From contig NZ_CP127162.1 in assembly GCF_030263935.1 (NCBI RefSeq), positions 2,055,501 to 2,119,500 of the forward strand: a DNA stretch of 64,000 nt, read 5' to 3'. This stretch comes from Paenibacillus polygoni. GTDB taxonomy: Bacteria; Bacillota; Bacilli; Paenibacillales; Paenibacillaceae. Position numbers and translations under genes: made by a program. The notes beneath the pieces were generated by a model. It saw only the letters and a list, made by a program, of their open reading frames with translations. It had not been told where the DNA came from and did not search any database. Of this stretch, positions 32,454 to 40,678 are shown piece by piece (within the stretch, counting starts at the first letter, position 1; every line of letters begins with the position of its first letter).

Positions 32454-34523
32454 ATGGTACAAAACTTATGGGACAACGAGAAAGCGAAGCAACTGAATAA
32501 AGGGCTTGATGAACTTGTGTATCGCTCCAATCTTATTGGAACGGATCGCCGTGTGTGTAATTGGGGCGGGGGAAATACGTCAACCAAAACGGTGATTAAG
32601 GATTTTCGGGGTAGAGATGTAGAGGTTATGTATGTAAAAGGCAGCGGATCTGATCTTGGAACCATGCAAGCAAAACATTTTACGGGACTTCGGCTTGAAG
32701 ATATCAATCCTTTATATGAATTAGATGAAATGCCAGATGAAGAAATGGTGGCATACCTCAGCAATTGTATGATTGATTCAAAACACCCAAGGGCATCAAT
32801 TGAAACCTTGCTTCATGCATTTCTGCCATTTCCACAGGTTGATCATACACACCCGGATGCCATTATAAGTATCTGCTGTGCAGATAACGGACGCGAAATC
32901 GCCCGTGAAATATATGGAGATCGATTCGTGTGGGTTCCTTATATTCGGCCAGGTTTTACGTTGTCAAAAATGATTGCAGAAGGTGTCAGAAATCACCCGA
33001 ATGCGGAACTTGTGCTTATGGAGAAACATGGACTGGTTACATGGGGAAACACTTCTGAAGAGACGTATGCGAAGACAATTAGCGTGATTCAAGAGGCGGA
33101 AGACTACATTGAACGACTGGCACAGGAGAAAGAGACTTTTGGAGGAGCACGCTACTCATCGCTTAGTGAGGAAGAACGCCGCGCATCAGCAGCAGCGATT
33201 ATGCCTTTGATTCGCGGAGCTGTCAGTGATGAGAAGAAAATGATTTTGACGTATGACGATGGAGAAGATGTATTAACCTTCGTTAACGGAACCAACTCGA
33301 AAGCTTTGTCACAGGTCGGTGCAGCTTGCCCTGATCACCTGGTACATACCAAAGTGGTTCCTTTATTCGTGGAATGGGAACCAAAGTTAGAAAATATAGA
33401 CCAATTGAAACTAATTTTATCTGAAGAAATCCAGCAGTATAAACAGAATTACAAAGCTTATTTTGAACGTAATAAACAGGAAGGAGATCAGATGTTTGAA
33501 AGCGCACCGCGTGTCATTTTGATTCCGGGTATCGGGATGATTAATACGGGAAAAAGCCATGCTCATTCACGAATTAGCGGTGCACTTTACCATAGGGCAA
33601 TTGCCGTAATGAGAGGCGCTACTGCTGTAGGAGATTTTGTTTCTCTCAGTGAAAATGAATCATATAATGTGGAGTACTGGCCGCTTGAACTGTATAAATT
33701 GTCACTCGCACCAAAAGAAACCGAATTCTCGCGTCAAATTGCGCTCATTACAGGCGGTGCGGGCGGAATTGGAAGTGAGACGGCTAGGGTGCTGGTATCC
33801 GAAGGAGCCCATGTGGCTATTGCTGACCTGAACTTTGAAGGGGCTCAGCGTGTGGCTGCAGAGATTAATGCGGAGTACGGAGACGGCAGGGCTCTTGCTA
33901 TACAAATGGATGTGACAAATGAAGAGCAAATTAAAGAAGCCTATGCTCAGTGTGCACTGACTTATGGCGGTGCCGACATTATTGTCAATAATGCAGGGCT
34001 TGCAACCTCGAGTCCGTTCGATGAAACCTCCTTACAAGAATGGAATTTAAATATAAATGTGTTAGGAACAGGATATTTTCTTGTTGCCCGCGAAGCTTTT
34101 AAGGTAATGAAAGAGCAGGCGCTTGGAGGCAGCATGGTCTTCATTGGTTCTAAGAATTCAATCTACGCCGGTAAAAATGTGACCGCTTACAGTTCTGCAA
34201 AAGCACTTGAAGCTCACTTAGCTCGCTGTATTGCGGCAGAAGGCGGAGAATATGGAATTCGCGTAAATACGATTTTACCGGATGCCATCTTACAAGGTTC
34301 TGCGATATGGAATTCGAACTGGCGTAACGAGCGAGCTGAAGCTTACGGAATCGAACCGGACCAGCTCGAAGAACATTACCGCAAGCGGACAACACTGCTC
34401 GTTAATATTTATCCAAGAGATATTGCGGAAGGCGTCGCTTTCTTTGCCTCATCCAAAGCAGAGAAAACAACAGGGTGTATGTTGACGATTGATGGCGGAG
34501 TACCGGCAGCTTTTACACGCTAA
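32454..34523 (+). CDS. rhaEW: Bifunctional rhamnulose-1-phosphate aldolase/lactaldehyde dehydrogenase
   Basis: A 689-residue fusion like B. subtilis RhaEW. The N-terminal half is a class II aldolase: NWGGGNTSTK, VKGSGSDLGTM, and the His-rich zinc site DHTHPDAI with EKHGLVTWG. The C-terminal half, from about residue 430, is a short-chain dehydrogenase: TGGAGGIGSETA for NAD, NNAGLATSSP, and YSSAKALEAHL with catalytic Tyr and Lys. It splits rhamnulose 1-phosphate to DHAP and L-lactaldehyde and oxidises the latter to L-lactate. GGAGGG lies before the ATG. First gene of the rha-lut operon. Confidence 0.95.
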   Translation: MVQNLWDNEKAKQLNKGLDELVYRSNLIGTDRRVCNWGGGNTSTKTVIKDFRGRDVEVMYVKGSGSDLGTMQAKHFTGLRLEDINPLYELDEMPDEEMVAYLSNCMIDSKHPRASIETLLHAFLPFPQVDHTHPDAIISICCADNGREIAREIYGDRFVWVPYIRPGFTLSKMIAEGVRNHPNAELVLMEKHGLVTWGNTSEETYAKTISVIQEAEDYIERLAQEKETFGGARYSSLSEEERRASAAAIMPLIRGAVSDEKKMILTYDDGEDVLTFVNGTNSKALSQVGAACPDHLVHTKVVPLFVEWEPKLENIDQLKLILSEEIQQYKQNYKAYFERNKQEGDQMFESAPRVILIPGIGMINTGKSHAHSRISGALYHRAIAVMRGATAVGDFVSLSENESYNVEYWPLELYKLSLAPKETEFSRQIALITGGAGGIGSETARVLVSEGAHVAIADLNFEGAQRVAAEINAEYGDGRALAIQMDVTNEEQIKEAYAQCALTYGGADIIVNNAGLATSSPFDETSLQEWNLNINVLGTGYFLVAREAFKVMKEQALGGSMVFIGSKNSIYAGKNVTAYSSAKALEAHLARCIAAEGGEYGIRVNTILPDAILQGSAIWNSNWRNERAEAYGIEPDQLEEHYRKRTTLLVNIYPRDIAEGVAFFASSKAEKTTGCMLTIDGGVPAAFTR

Positions 34524-34576
34524 ATCGGTAAGATTCATTTGTTTTTTGTGCTTCACATTCGAAGGAGGGAACAGAT

Positions 34577-35797
34577 TTGAAGGATAAAGCCTATGCACTA
34601 TTCGAAGAGCAGCAGTTAGCTAGAGGAATCGATGTGAGTCATGTAAAACAAAAGCTAGCCGAGCTAAAAATTGAAACTCCTTCTTGGGGTTATGGAGATT
34701 CCGGTACACGTTTCAAAGTATTCCAGAAAGAAGGCGTTCCGCGCAATCCTTTTGAGAAAATGGAAGATGCTGCTGTGGTCCATAGGCTGACAGGGCTTGC
34801 TCCGACTGTGGCCATTCACATCCCTTGGGATCAAGTGGATGACTATAGTAAACTGCGCTCCCATGCGGAAAATCTCGGACTGCGCATTGGAGCTGTAAAT
34901 CCGAATTTGTTCCAGGCAGATGAGTACATGCTGGGAAGTGTAACGAACAGCGACAGCAGAATTCGGCGCATGGCAACCGACCATCTGCTTGCCTGTGTAG
35001 ATATCGCGAAAGAGACGGGTTCGAAAGATGTATCTTTGTGGTTTGCTGATGGAACCAATTACCCGGGACAAGGCGACATCCGTAAGCGCAAAGGCTGGAT
35101 GCAGGAAGCTTTGCAGGAGATGTACCAAGCACTAGCTCCAGATATGCGGATGCTTATTGAGTATAAATGTTTTGAACCTGCTTTTTACCATACTGATCTG
35201 GCAGATTGGGGCATGGCTTACAATATGGCGCTGAAGCTTGGGGATCAGGCCCAAGTGCTGGTGGATACGGGACATCATCTCCCTGGAGCGAATATCGAAC
35301 ATATTGTAGCTTACCTGTTGGATGAGAAAAGATTAGGCGGTTTTCATTTTAACAGCCGTAAATATGCCGATGATGATCTTATCGTTGGTACCGTCAACCC
35401 ATATGAATTATTCCTTATTTTCTATCAGATCCTGCAAGGAAGCATGGATGATGATGAAGGGATACGAAGCGGTGTAGATAAAATCGCTTATATGCTGGAT
35501 CAATCTCATAACATTGAACAGAAGATTCCTGCCATGATTCGTTCCGTACTCAATGTTCAGACACAATACGCTAAAGCCCTGCTTGTAGACCATGAGGAAG
35601 TAGCAGCTGCTCAAAAAAATAATGATGTACTTGCAGCTGAACACGCGGTAAGAAGAGCATTTGAGTTCGATGTTACTCCATTACTTCATGCTGTGCGTGA
35701 AGAACAAGGACTTCCAGTGGATCCGATGGAAGCCTATCTAAACAGCCGTTATACTGCCGAAATTGCAGGGCGCGGCAAAGGAGGGGCCAGCTGGTGA
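34577..35797 (+). CDS. rhaA: L-rhamnose isomerase (RhaI type)
   Basis: A 406-residue sugar isomerase of the xylose-isomerase-like barrel, RhaI/B. subtilis type rather than the E. coli RhaA type. Recognisable are SWGYGDSGTRFKVF, VAIHIPWD, LWFADGTNYPGQGDI with metal-binding acidic residues, IEYKCFEPAFYHTDLADWG and GFHFNSRKYADDDL. It converts L-rhamnose to L-rhamnulose. It starts at TTG with GGAGGGA upstream. Its stop overlaps the rhaB start, so the two are translationally coupled. Confidence 0.94.
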   Translation: MKDKAYALFEEQQLARGIDVSHVKQKLAELKIETPSWGYGDSGTRFKVFQKEGVPRNPFEKMEDAAVVHRLTGLAPTVAIHIPWDQVDDYSKLRSHAENLGLRIGAVNPNLFQADEYMLGSVTNSDSRIRRMATDHLLACVDIAKETGSKDVSLWFADGTNYPGQGDIRKRKGWMQEALQEMYQALAPDMRMLIEYKCFEPAFYHTDLADWGMAYNMALKLGDQAQVLVDTGHHLPGANIEHIVAYLLDEKRLGGFHFNSRKYADDDLIVGTVNPYELFLIFYQILQGSMDDDEGIRSGVDKIAYMLDQSHNIEQKIPAMIRSVLNVQTQYAKALLVDHEEVAAAQKNNDVLAAEHAVRRAFEFDVTPLLHAVREEQGLPVDPMEAYLNSRYTAEIAGRGKGGASW

Positions 35798-37272
35798 GTG
35801 TCCTAGCCTTTGATTTGGGAGCCAGCAGCGGGAGAGCAGTCCTTGGACTGCTCCGTGACTCCCGTATAGAGATAAGAGAAGTACATCGATTTAGTAATAA
35901 CCCGGTTTTTGCTGGGGAACACATGCACTGGGATATTTTGCGGATTTTGCATGAAATGAAACAAGGGCTGCTTAGAACAAAACAGGCAGGAGATAAGGTA
36001 AGCAGTGTCGGTATTGACTCGTGGGCTGTTGATTTTGGGATTCTTGGCAGGGACGGCGAGCTGCTCGGAAATCCATACCATTACCGGGATACGCAGACAA
36101 ACGGTGTAATGGAAGAAGTGCTGAATACAATAACAGCAGAACATATTTTTCAAAAAACAGGCATACAATTTCTTCCGTTCAATACCATTTATCAGCTTGC
36201 TGCCTTGAAAAAACGGGACTCTTATCTGCTGAGAGAAGGGGCGCATCTGCTGATGATTCCAGATTTACTCCGTTATTTTCTGACAGGTGAAAAACAGCAT
36301 GAATTCACAAACGCGACGACAACCCAGCTGTTTAATCCCGTCATGAAGGACTGGGATAGAGAACTAATCAAGCAGATCGGCATACCGGAAGAATGGTTTG
36401 GATCTATTGCTCAGCCAGGCACGGAAGCAGGAATGCTTCGTTCCGAAGTGACCAAAGAACTCGGCATACTTCCCCTTCCCTTCATTGCGGTGGCTGAACA
36501 TGATACGGGCTCAGCCATTGCTGCGGTCCCGGCGACGGATGGTCCTTTTGCTTACTTAAGCTGCGGTACATGGTCTCTCATGGGCACGGAGGTAAAAGCA
36601 CCGATTATTAATGAACAGACGCTTTCGAGTAATTTTACGAATGAAGGCGGTGTAGGTCATACTTATCGTCTCTTGAAAAATATTATGGGATTGTGGATTT
36701 TTCAAGAAACGATAAGAGAGTGGGAACGAGAAGGGCATGATGTGAATTATGATAGACTTCTTCATTTAGCTGAGCAGGCTGTTCCTTTTCAGCATTTTAT
36801 AGACCCAGATCATTCCACGTTTCTTCCAGCAGGGAACATGACTTCGAGAATACAAGAATATTGTATAAAGACCAATCAGCGTCCGCCGCAAACGCAAGGA
36901 GAGATCATTCGGTGTATACTGGAAAGTCTCGTAATGAAGTATCGGTATGTATATGAGCTGACAGAGCAGGTGTCTGAACAATCGTTCGGCGGGCTTCATA
37001 TGGTCGGCGGAGGCATTCATAATCAGCTTTTATGTAAGTGGACTGCGAGTGCCCTTGGCAAACCTGTATATGCTGGGCCTGTAGAAGCAAGCGCGATTGG
37101 AAATATTATTGTACAATGGATAAATGAAGGCGTTTTCAAATCTCTGAAAGAAGCGAGAAAGGCTGTAAAAGAATCCTTCCCGGTACTTACGTATGAACCG
37201 GAGAATGCAGAGGCTTGGAAAGAAGCTTATCAGGGATATGTAAAGTATACAAACTTAGCTGCCTATGTATAG
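35794..37272 (+). CDS. rhaB: Rhamnulokinase
   Basis: A 492-residue FGGY kinase phosphorylating L-rhamnulose. FDLGASSGRAVLG is the phosphate-1 motif, SWAVDFGILGRDG and NPYHYRDTQT sugar-binding, EHDTGSAIAAVPA the adenosine region with a catalytic Asp, and SCGTWSLMG the phosphate-2 motif. It starts at GTG, overlapping the rhaA TGA by four bases. lutA begins 44 bases later without a terminator. Confidence 0.95.
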   Translation: MSVLAFDLGASSGRAVLGLLRDSRIEIREVHRFSNNPVFAGEHMHWDILRILHEMKQGLLRTKQAGDKVSSVGIDSWAVDFGILGRDGELLGNPYHYRDTQTNGVMEEVLNTITAEHIFQKTGIQFLPFNTIYQLAALKKRDSYLLREGAHLLMIPDLLRYFLTGEKQHEFTNATTTQLFNPVMKDWDRELIKQIGIPEEWFGSIAQPGTEAGMLRSEVTKELGILPLPFIAVAEHDTGSAIAAVPATDGPFAYLSCGTWSLMGTEVKAPIINEQTLSSNFTNEGGVGHTYRLLKNIMGLWIFQETIREWEREGHDVNYDRLLHLAEQAVPFQHFIDPDHSTFLPAGNMTSRIQEYCIKTNQRPPQTQGEIIRCILESLVMKYRYVYELTEQVSEQSFGGLHMVGGGIHNQLLCKWTASALGKPVYAGPVEASAIGNIIVQWINEGVFKSLKEARKAVKESFPVLTYEPENAEAWKEAYQGYVKYTNLAAYV

Positions 37273-37316
37273 ACCTAACAATAAGATGAGTTTCTCTAGA
37301 TAAGAGGTGTACGCTG

Positions 37317-38045
37317 ATGAAAGTCTCCCTATTTATTACTTGTTTGAGTGATGCCATCTATCCAGCGGTGGGAGAAGCCATGGTACGTATATTGGCTAAA
37401 TACGGCGTCACTCTTCAATTTCCAAACGTGCAGACTTGCTGCGGTCAACCGGCTTATAACAGCGGATATTTTGACGAAGCGAGAACAGCGGCTAGAACGA
37501 TTCTGGAAGCATTTGAAGACAGTGATTTTGTAGTCTCACCTTCGGGTTCTTGCACTTATATGATTCATCACTATAAAGACTTATTTAAGGATGATCCTGT
37601 TCTCGCAGATCAAGCAAGACGTCTTGAAGCGAAAACCTATGAGTTTACACAATTTTTAGTTCAGGTGATTGGGATTACCGATATAGGTGCTAGATTCCCT
37701 CATAAAGTTACGTATCATCCCTCATGTCATGGCAGTCGTTTATTAGGAGTGAAAGAAGAACCGATGGCGCTGCTGGCAGGTGTCAAGGATATCGAGTTTG
37801 TTCCTCTTCCTTTTGCGGAGGATTGCTGCGGGTTTGGCGGGACCTTTGCTGTGAAGATGGCAGATATTTCAGGTGCGATGGTAACGGAAAAGGCAGAACA
37901 TGTCGTCGAGACAGAGGCTGAAGTTCTCGTGGGTCTAGATATGGCATGTCTGATGAATATTGCCGGTCAGCTGCGCTTTCAAAATCAGCCGGTTCGGGTT
38001 ATGCATCTTGCTGAGCTGCTATACGAAGGGGTGAAGTCTTCATGA
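37317..38045 (+). CDS. lutA: L-lactate oxidation protein LutA (CCG domain)
   Basis: A 242-residue protein of the LutA/GlcF Cys-rich type. Two CCG domains are seen: TCCGQPAYNSGYF and DCCGFGGTFAVKM, with additional Cys at SPSGSCTYMIHH and HPSCHGSRLLG, which bind an iron-sulfur cluster. With LutB and LutC it oxidises L-lactate to pyruvate at the membrane or in the cytosol. AGAGGTG lies upstream of the ATG. Its stop overlaps lutB (ATGA). Confidence 0.94.
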   Translation: MKVSLFITCLSDAIYPAVGEAMVRILAKYGVTLQFPNVQTCCGQPAYNSGYFDEARTAARTILEAFEDSDFVVSPSGSCTYMIHHYKDLFKDDPVLADQARRLEAKTYEFTQFLVQVIGITDIGARFPHKVTYHPSCHGSRLLGVKEEPMALLAGVKDIEFVPLPFAEDCCGFGGTFAVKMADISGAMVTEKAEHVVETEAEVLVGLDMACLMNIAGQLRFQNQPVRVMHLAELLYEGVKSS

Positions 38046-39553
38046 GCATGGGAGCAGGAAAACATGCCGTTAGAGAACGCGCAGAAATTGCACTGCATGA
38101 CGAATTTTTACGCAGGGCGGTACGATTTACGACAGAAAGGCTTCGTGGTGGCAAAAAGCTGGCATCCGAAGAGCATGGCAGATGGGAAGAATGGAGAGAG
38201 CGCGGAAGACAGATCAGGCTTCATACCATTGCTCATTTGGATTATTATCTGAATCTTTTTACAGAGAATGCGAGAGCAAACGGAGTTCATGTCCATTTTG
38301 CCGAGACCGGTGAGGAAGCCGTCAAGATTGCCTTACAGATCGCGAAACACCGGGAAGCTCATTCTGTCGTAAAGTCTAAATCCATGGTCACAGAAGAACT
38401 GCATCTGAATCATGCACTAGAAGAAGCGGGAATCGAAGCGATTGAAACGGATCTTGGTGAATATATTATCCAGCTTGCCGGTGAGATGCCTTCTCATATT
38501 GTTATCCCGGCTATTCATAAGAATAGATATCAGATTGCCGAGCTGTTATCCGAGGTTGCAGGTGAAACGCTGGCTCCTGATACAACGATTCTCGCAGGAT
38601 TTGTGCGAAAAAAATTACGAGAACGGTTCCTCGATGCCGATATCGGCATGACGGGATGTAATTTTGCAATTGCGGAGACAGGTTCCATGGTTCTCTTCGA
38701 AAATGAAGGGAATGCACGGATGGTGAGCACACTGCCGCGAACGCAGATTACTCTGATGGGCATGGAGCGAATCATCCCGTCATGGGCTGATCTAGAGGTT
38801 ATGGCAACCCTGCTGCCAAGATCAGCTACAGGTCAGCGTATGACGATGTATATGTCAGGTATAACGGGTCCTAAAAGGACCGAAGATGCCGATGGGCCTG
38901 AACAAATGCATATCATTATCGTGGATAACGGACGTTCTTTGCAGCTCGGTGACCCAGAGTTTCAGGAACTGCTGAACTGTATCCGCTGCGGTGCATGTCT
39001 AAACGCTTGCCCCGTTTATCGCCACATTGGAGGTCATGCTTACGGAAGCACGTATAGCGGACCGATTGGGGCTGTCCTAACTCCAGCACTAAATAAGAAT
39101 GTCGCTGAGTGGGATGATATTGCGAGTGCCTCAAGTCTCTGCGGAGCGTGTTATGAAGCTTGTCCTGTGAAAATCCCTTTACATGACATGCTTGTTTCTC
39201 TTCGCAGACGTAAAGTCGAGCAAGGGTATGGAAATAAAGCAGAAACCGCAGGGATGAAGGCTTTTGGAACGGTCGTGAAGAAGGCCAGCCGCTTTAGTAC
39301 AGCGATAAAAATGGGACAAATCGGTCAAAAACTAGTTGTAAAAAATGGTGAAATCACCTTAAAGGCAGGACCGCTTAAGGGTTGGAACAGTTACAGAGTA
39401 GCTCCATCGCTTGCAAAACAGTCTTTCAGACAGTCATGGAAGACGCTGGAATCTGAGATCCGGGCAGAGCATGTGGAGATGAACAACGATGTTCGCATAC
39501 GAATGCAAGATATACTTAACCGTAGACAACAGGGGGACTCGCGAGATGAGTAA
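38042..39553 (+). CDS. lutB: L-lactate oxidation iron-sulfur protein LutB
   Basis: A 503-residue protein with an N-terminal LUD domain (VKSKSMVTEELHLN and GCNFAIAETGSMVLFENEGNARM) and a C-terminal pair of 4Fe-4S motifs (CIRCGACLNACPVY and CGACYEACPVKIP). It passes electrons from lactate oxidation. Start overlaps the lutA stop by four bases; its end overlaps lutC. Length is normal. Confidence 0.95.
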   Translation: MSMGAGKHAVRERAEIALHDEFLRRAVRFTTERLRGGKKLASEEHGRWEEWRERGRQIRLHTIAHLDYYLNLFTENARANGVHVHFAETGEEAVKIALQIAKHREAHSVVKSKSMVTEELHLNHALEEAGIEAIETDLGEYIIQLAGEMPSHIVIPAIHKNRYQIAELLSEVAGETLAPDTTILAGFVRKKLRERFLDADIGMTGCNFAIAETGSMVLFENEGNARMVSTLPRTQITLMGMERIIPSWADLEVMATLLPRSATGQRMTMYMSGITGPKRTEDADGPEQMHIIIVDNGRSLQLGDPEFQELLNCIRCGACLNACPVYRHIGGHAYGSTYSGPIGAVLTPALNKNVAEWDDIASASSLCGACYEACPVKIPLHDMLVSLRRRKVEQGYGNKAETAGMKAFGTVVKKASRFSTAIKMGQIGQKLVVKNGEITLKAGPLKGWNSYRVAPSLAKQSFRQSWKTLESEIRAEHVEMNNDVRIRMQDILNRRQQGDSRDE

Positions 39554-40271
39554 ATATGGCGAATCTTGGCTTGCGGAACTTGAACAAGAATCCCGGCGCA
39601 AACAGGATACATTTATGCAGCATATCGCTTCTAAACTGCAACGACCACGGATAAAGGAACGACCCGCGAGACCCTTTCGAGGTTCACCTGAATTTTGGAA
39701 TGATACGAATTGGGATGACGAAAAGCGGGTTGAACAATTTTCTCTTCACTTTGAGAGTGTAGGGGGACATGTCGCCCTCGTCTCTAACGAGCAGGAACTT
39801 CGTGCATGGATTGAGGAAAAAGCAGAAGAGCTGGAACCTAAGCGGATTGTTTGTCAGGCTCAAGAAGAGCTAAGGGCGCTCCACTTAGAAGATTCCATCC
39901 CCTACGCCAAGATTACTTTCTGGAATACGGAGGAAGGAAGGGATGAGAAAGTTCTGGCTGCAGAAGCGGATATTGGGATCGTGGTTGCAGATGGAGCAGC
40001 CGCTTATACCGGTTCAGTGATGGTGAAGTCTTCCAAGGAAAAGGGAAGATCGGTAAGTTTACTGCCCACGGTACTTTTTCTTATTATTCCTAGAGAACGA
40101 ATTCGAACGAGAATGGGCGAACTGCTTGTAGAACTGGGCGAGCAAGGGCGAGAGAAATTACCGGCAGGGGTGCATTTTATATCCGGACCCAGCAGGTCTT
40201 CTGATATAGAAAATGATCTGACCATTGGAGTTCATGGTCCTGGAATCGTATATGCGATTATAGTAGGCTAA
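39546..40271 (+). CDS. lutC: L-lactate oxidation protein LutC
   Basis: A 241-residue LUD-domain protein: WIEEKAEELEPKRIVC, ADIGIVVADGAAAYTGSVMV and ISGPSRSSDIENDLTIGVHGPG are typical of LutC. The frame opens at 39489 inside lutB, but the ATG at 39546 overlaps the lutB stop in the usual way and gives the normal start MSKYGESWLAEL. Last gene of the operon; a terminator follows. Confidence 0.94.
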   Translation: MSKYGESWLAELEQESRRKQDTFMQHIASKLQRPRIKERPARPFRGSPEFWNDTNWDDEKRVEQFSLHFESVGGHVALVSNEQELRAWIEEKAEELEPKRIVCQAQEELRALHLEDSIPYAKITFWNTEEGRDEKVLAAEADIGIVVADGAAAYTGSVMVKSSKEKGRSVSLLPTVLFLIIPRERIRTRMGELLVELGEQGREKLPAGVHFISGPSRSSDIENDLTIGVHGPGIVYAIIVG

Positions 40272-40280
40272 ATCAAAAAC

Positions 40281-40330
40281 AAGTGAAGACCTCCGAAGCT
40301 CTAAAAGATTGGAGGTTTCTTCGCTTTTTA
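40281..40330 (+). terminator. Terminator of the rha-lut operon
   Basis: Stem AAGTGAAGACCTCC / GGAGGTTTCTTCGCTT with a long loop and T run. Confidence 0.85.
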
Positions 40331-40587
40331 TGTTCAGGAACTAATCATTTGGGTAAGGAATAAAGTAGGAGATTCAACTTTTATGTAATAAATGAGGTAG
40401 GTATGTAACACTGCAATAAGAATTGCTGTGATAAAAGTACCAAAATACGACAAAATATTTGGTTATTTTTTGAAATAAATATGGAACTTTTGACGTAATT
40501 AATTATGACCTTATACCTGTTGTGCCCCATTTTTCATCGTGATAGTGTAGATATATAGGAGAGATTAAATAATCAAATCCACTTTTT
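40331..40587. other. Intergenic region before the P450 gene
   Basis: AT-rich, no gene. It contains the possible promoter TTGACG-16-TATACC at 40490-40517. Confidence 0.45.
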
Positions 40588-40622
40588 TTTACATCAAAAT
40601 GACCGGTTTACTATTATGGTCA
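40588..40622 (+). promoter_or_regulatory. P450 promoter with overlapping TetR-type operator
   Basis: TTTACA (40588-40593), 18 bases, TATTAT (40612-40617). An inverted repeat TGACC-N13-GGTCA (40600-40622) covers the spacer and -10, a fitting place for a FatR/Bm3R1-like repressor of the TetR family, which control CYP102 genes in Bacillus. A second possible promoter is TTGACG-16-TATACC at 40490-40517. No TetR gene is adjacent. Confidence 0.5.
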
Positions 40623-40678
40623 GTTGGTTCTAGGGAGCGAGAATGCATTATTAATGAAGGATAACGGAGGGAAATGTA

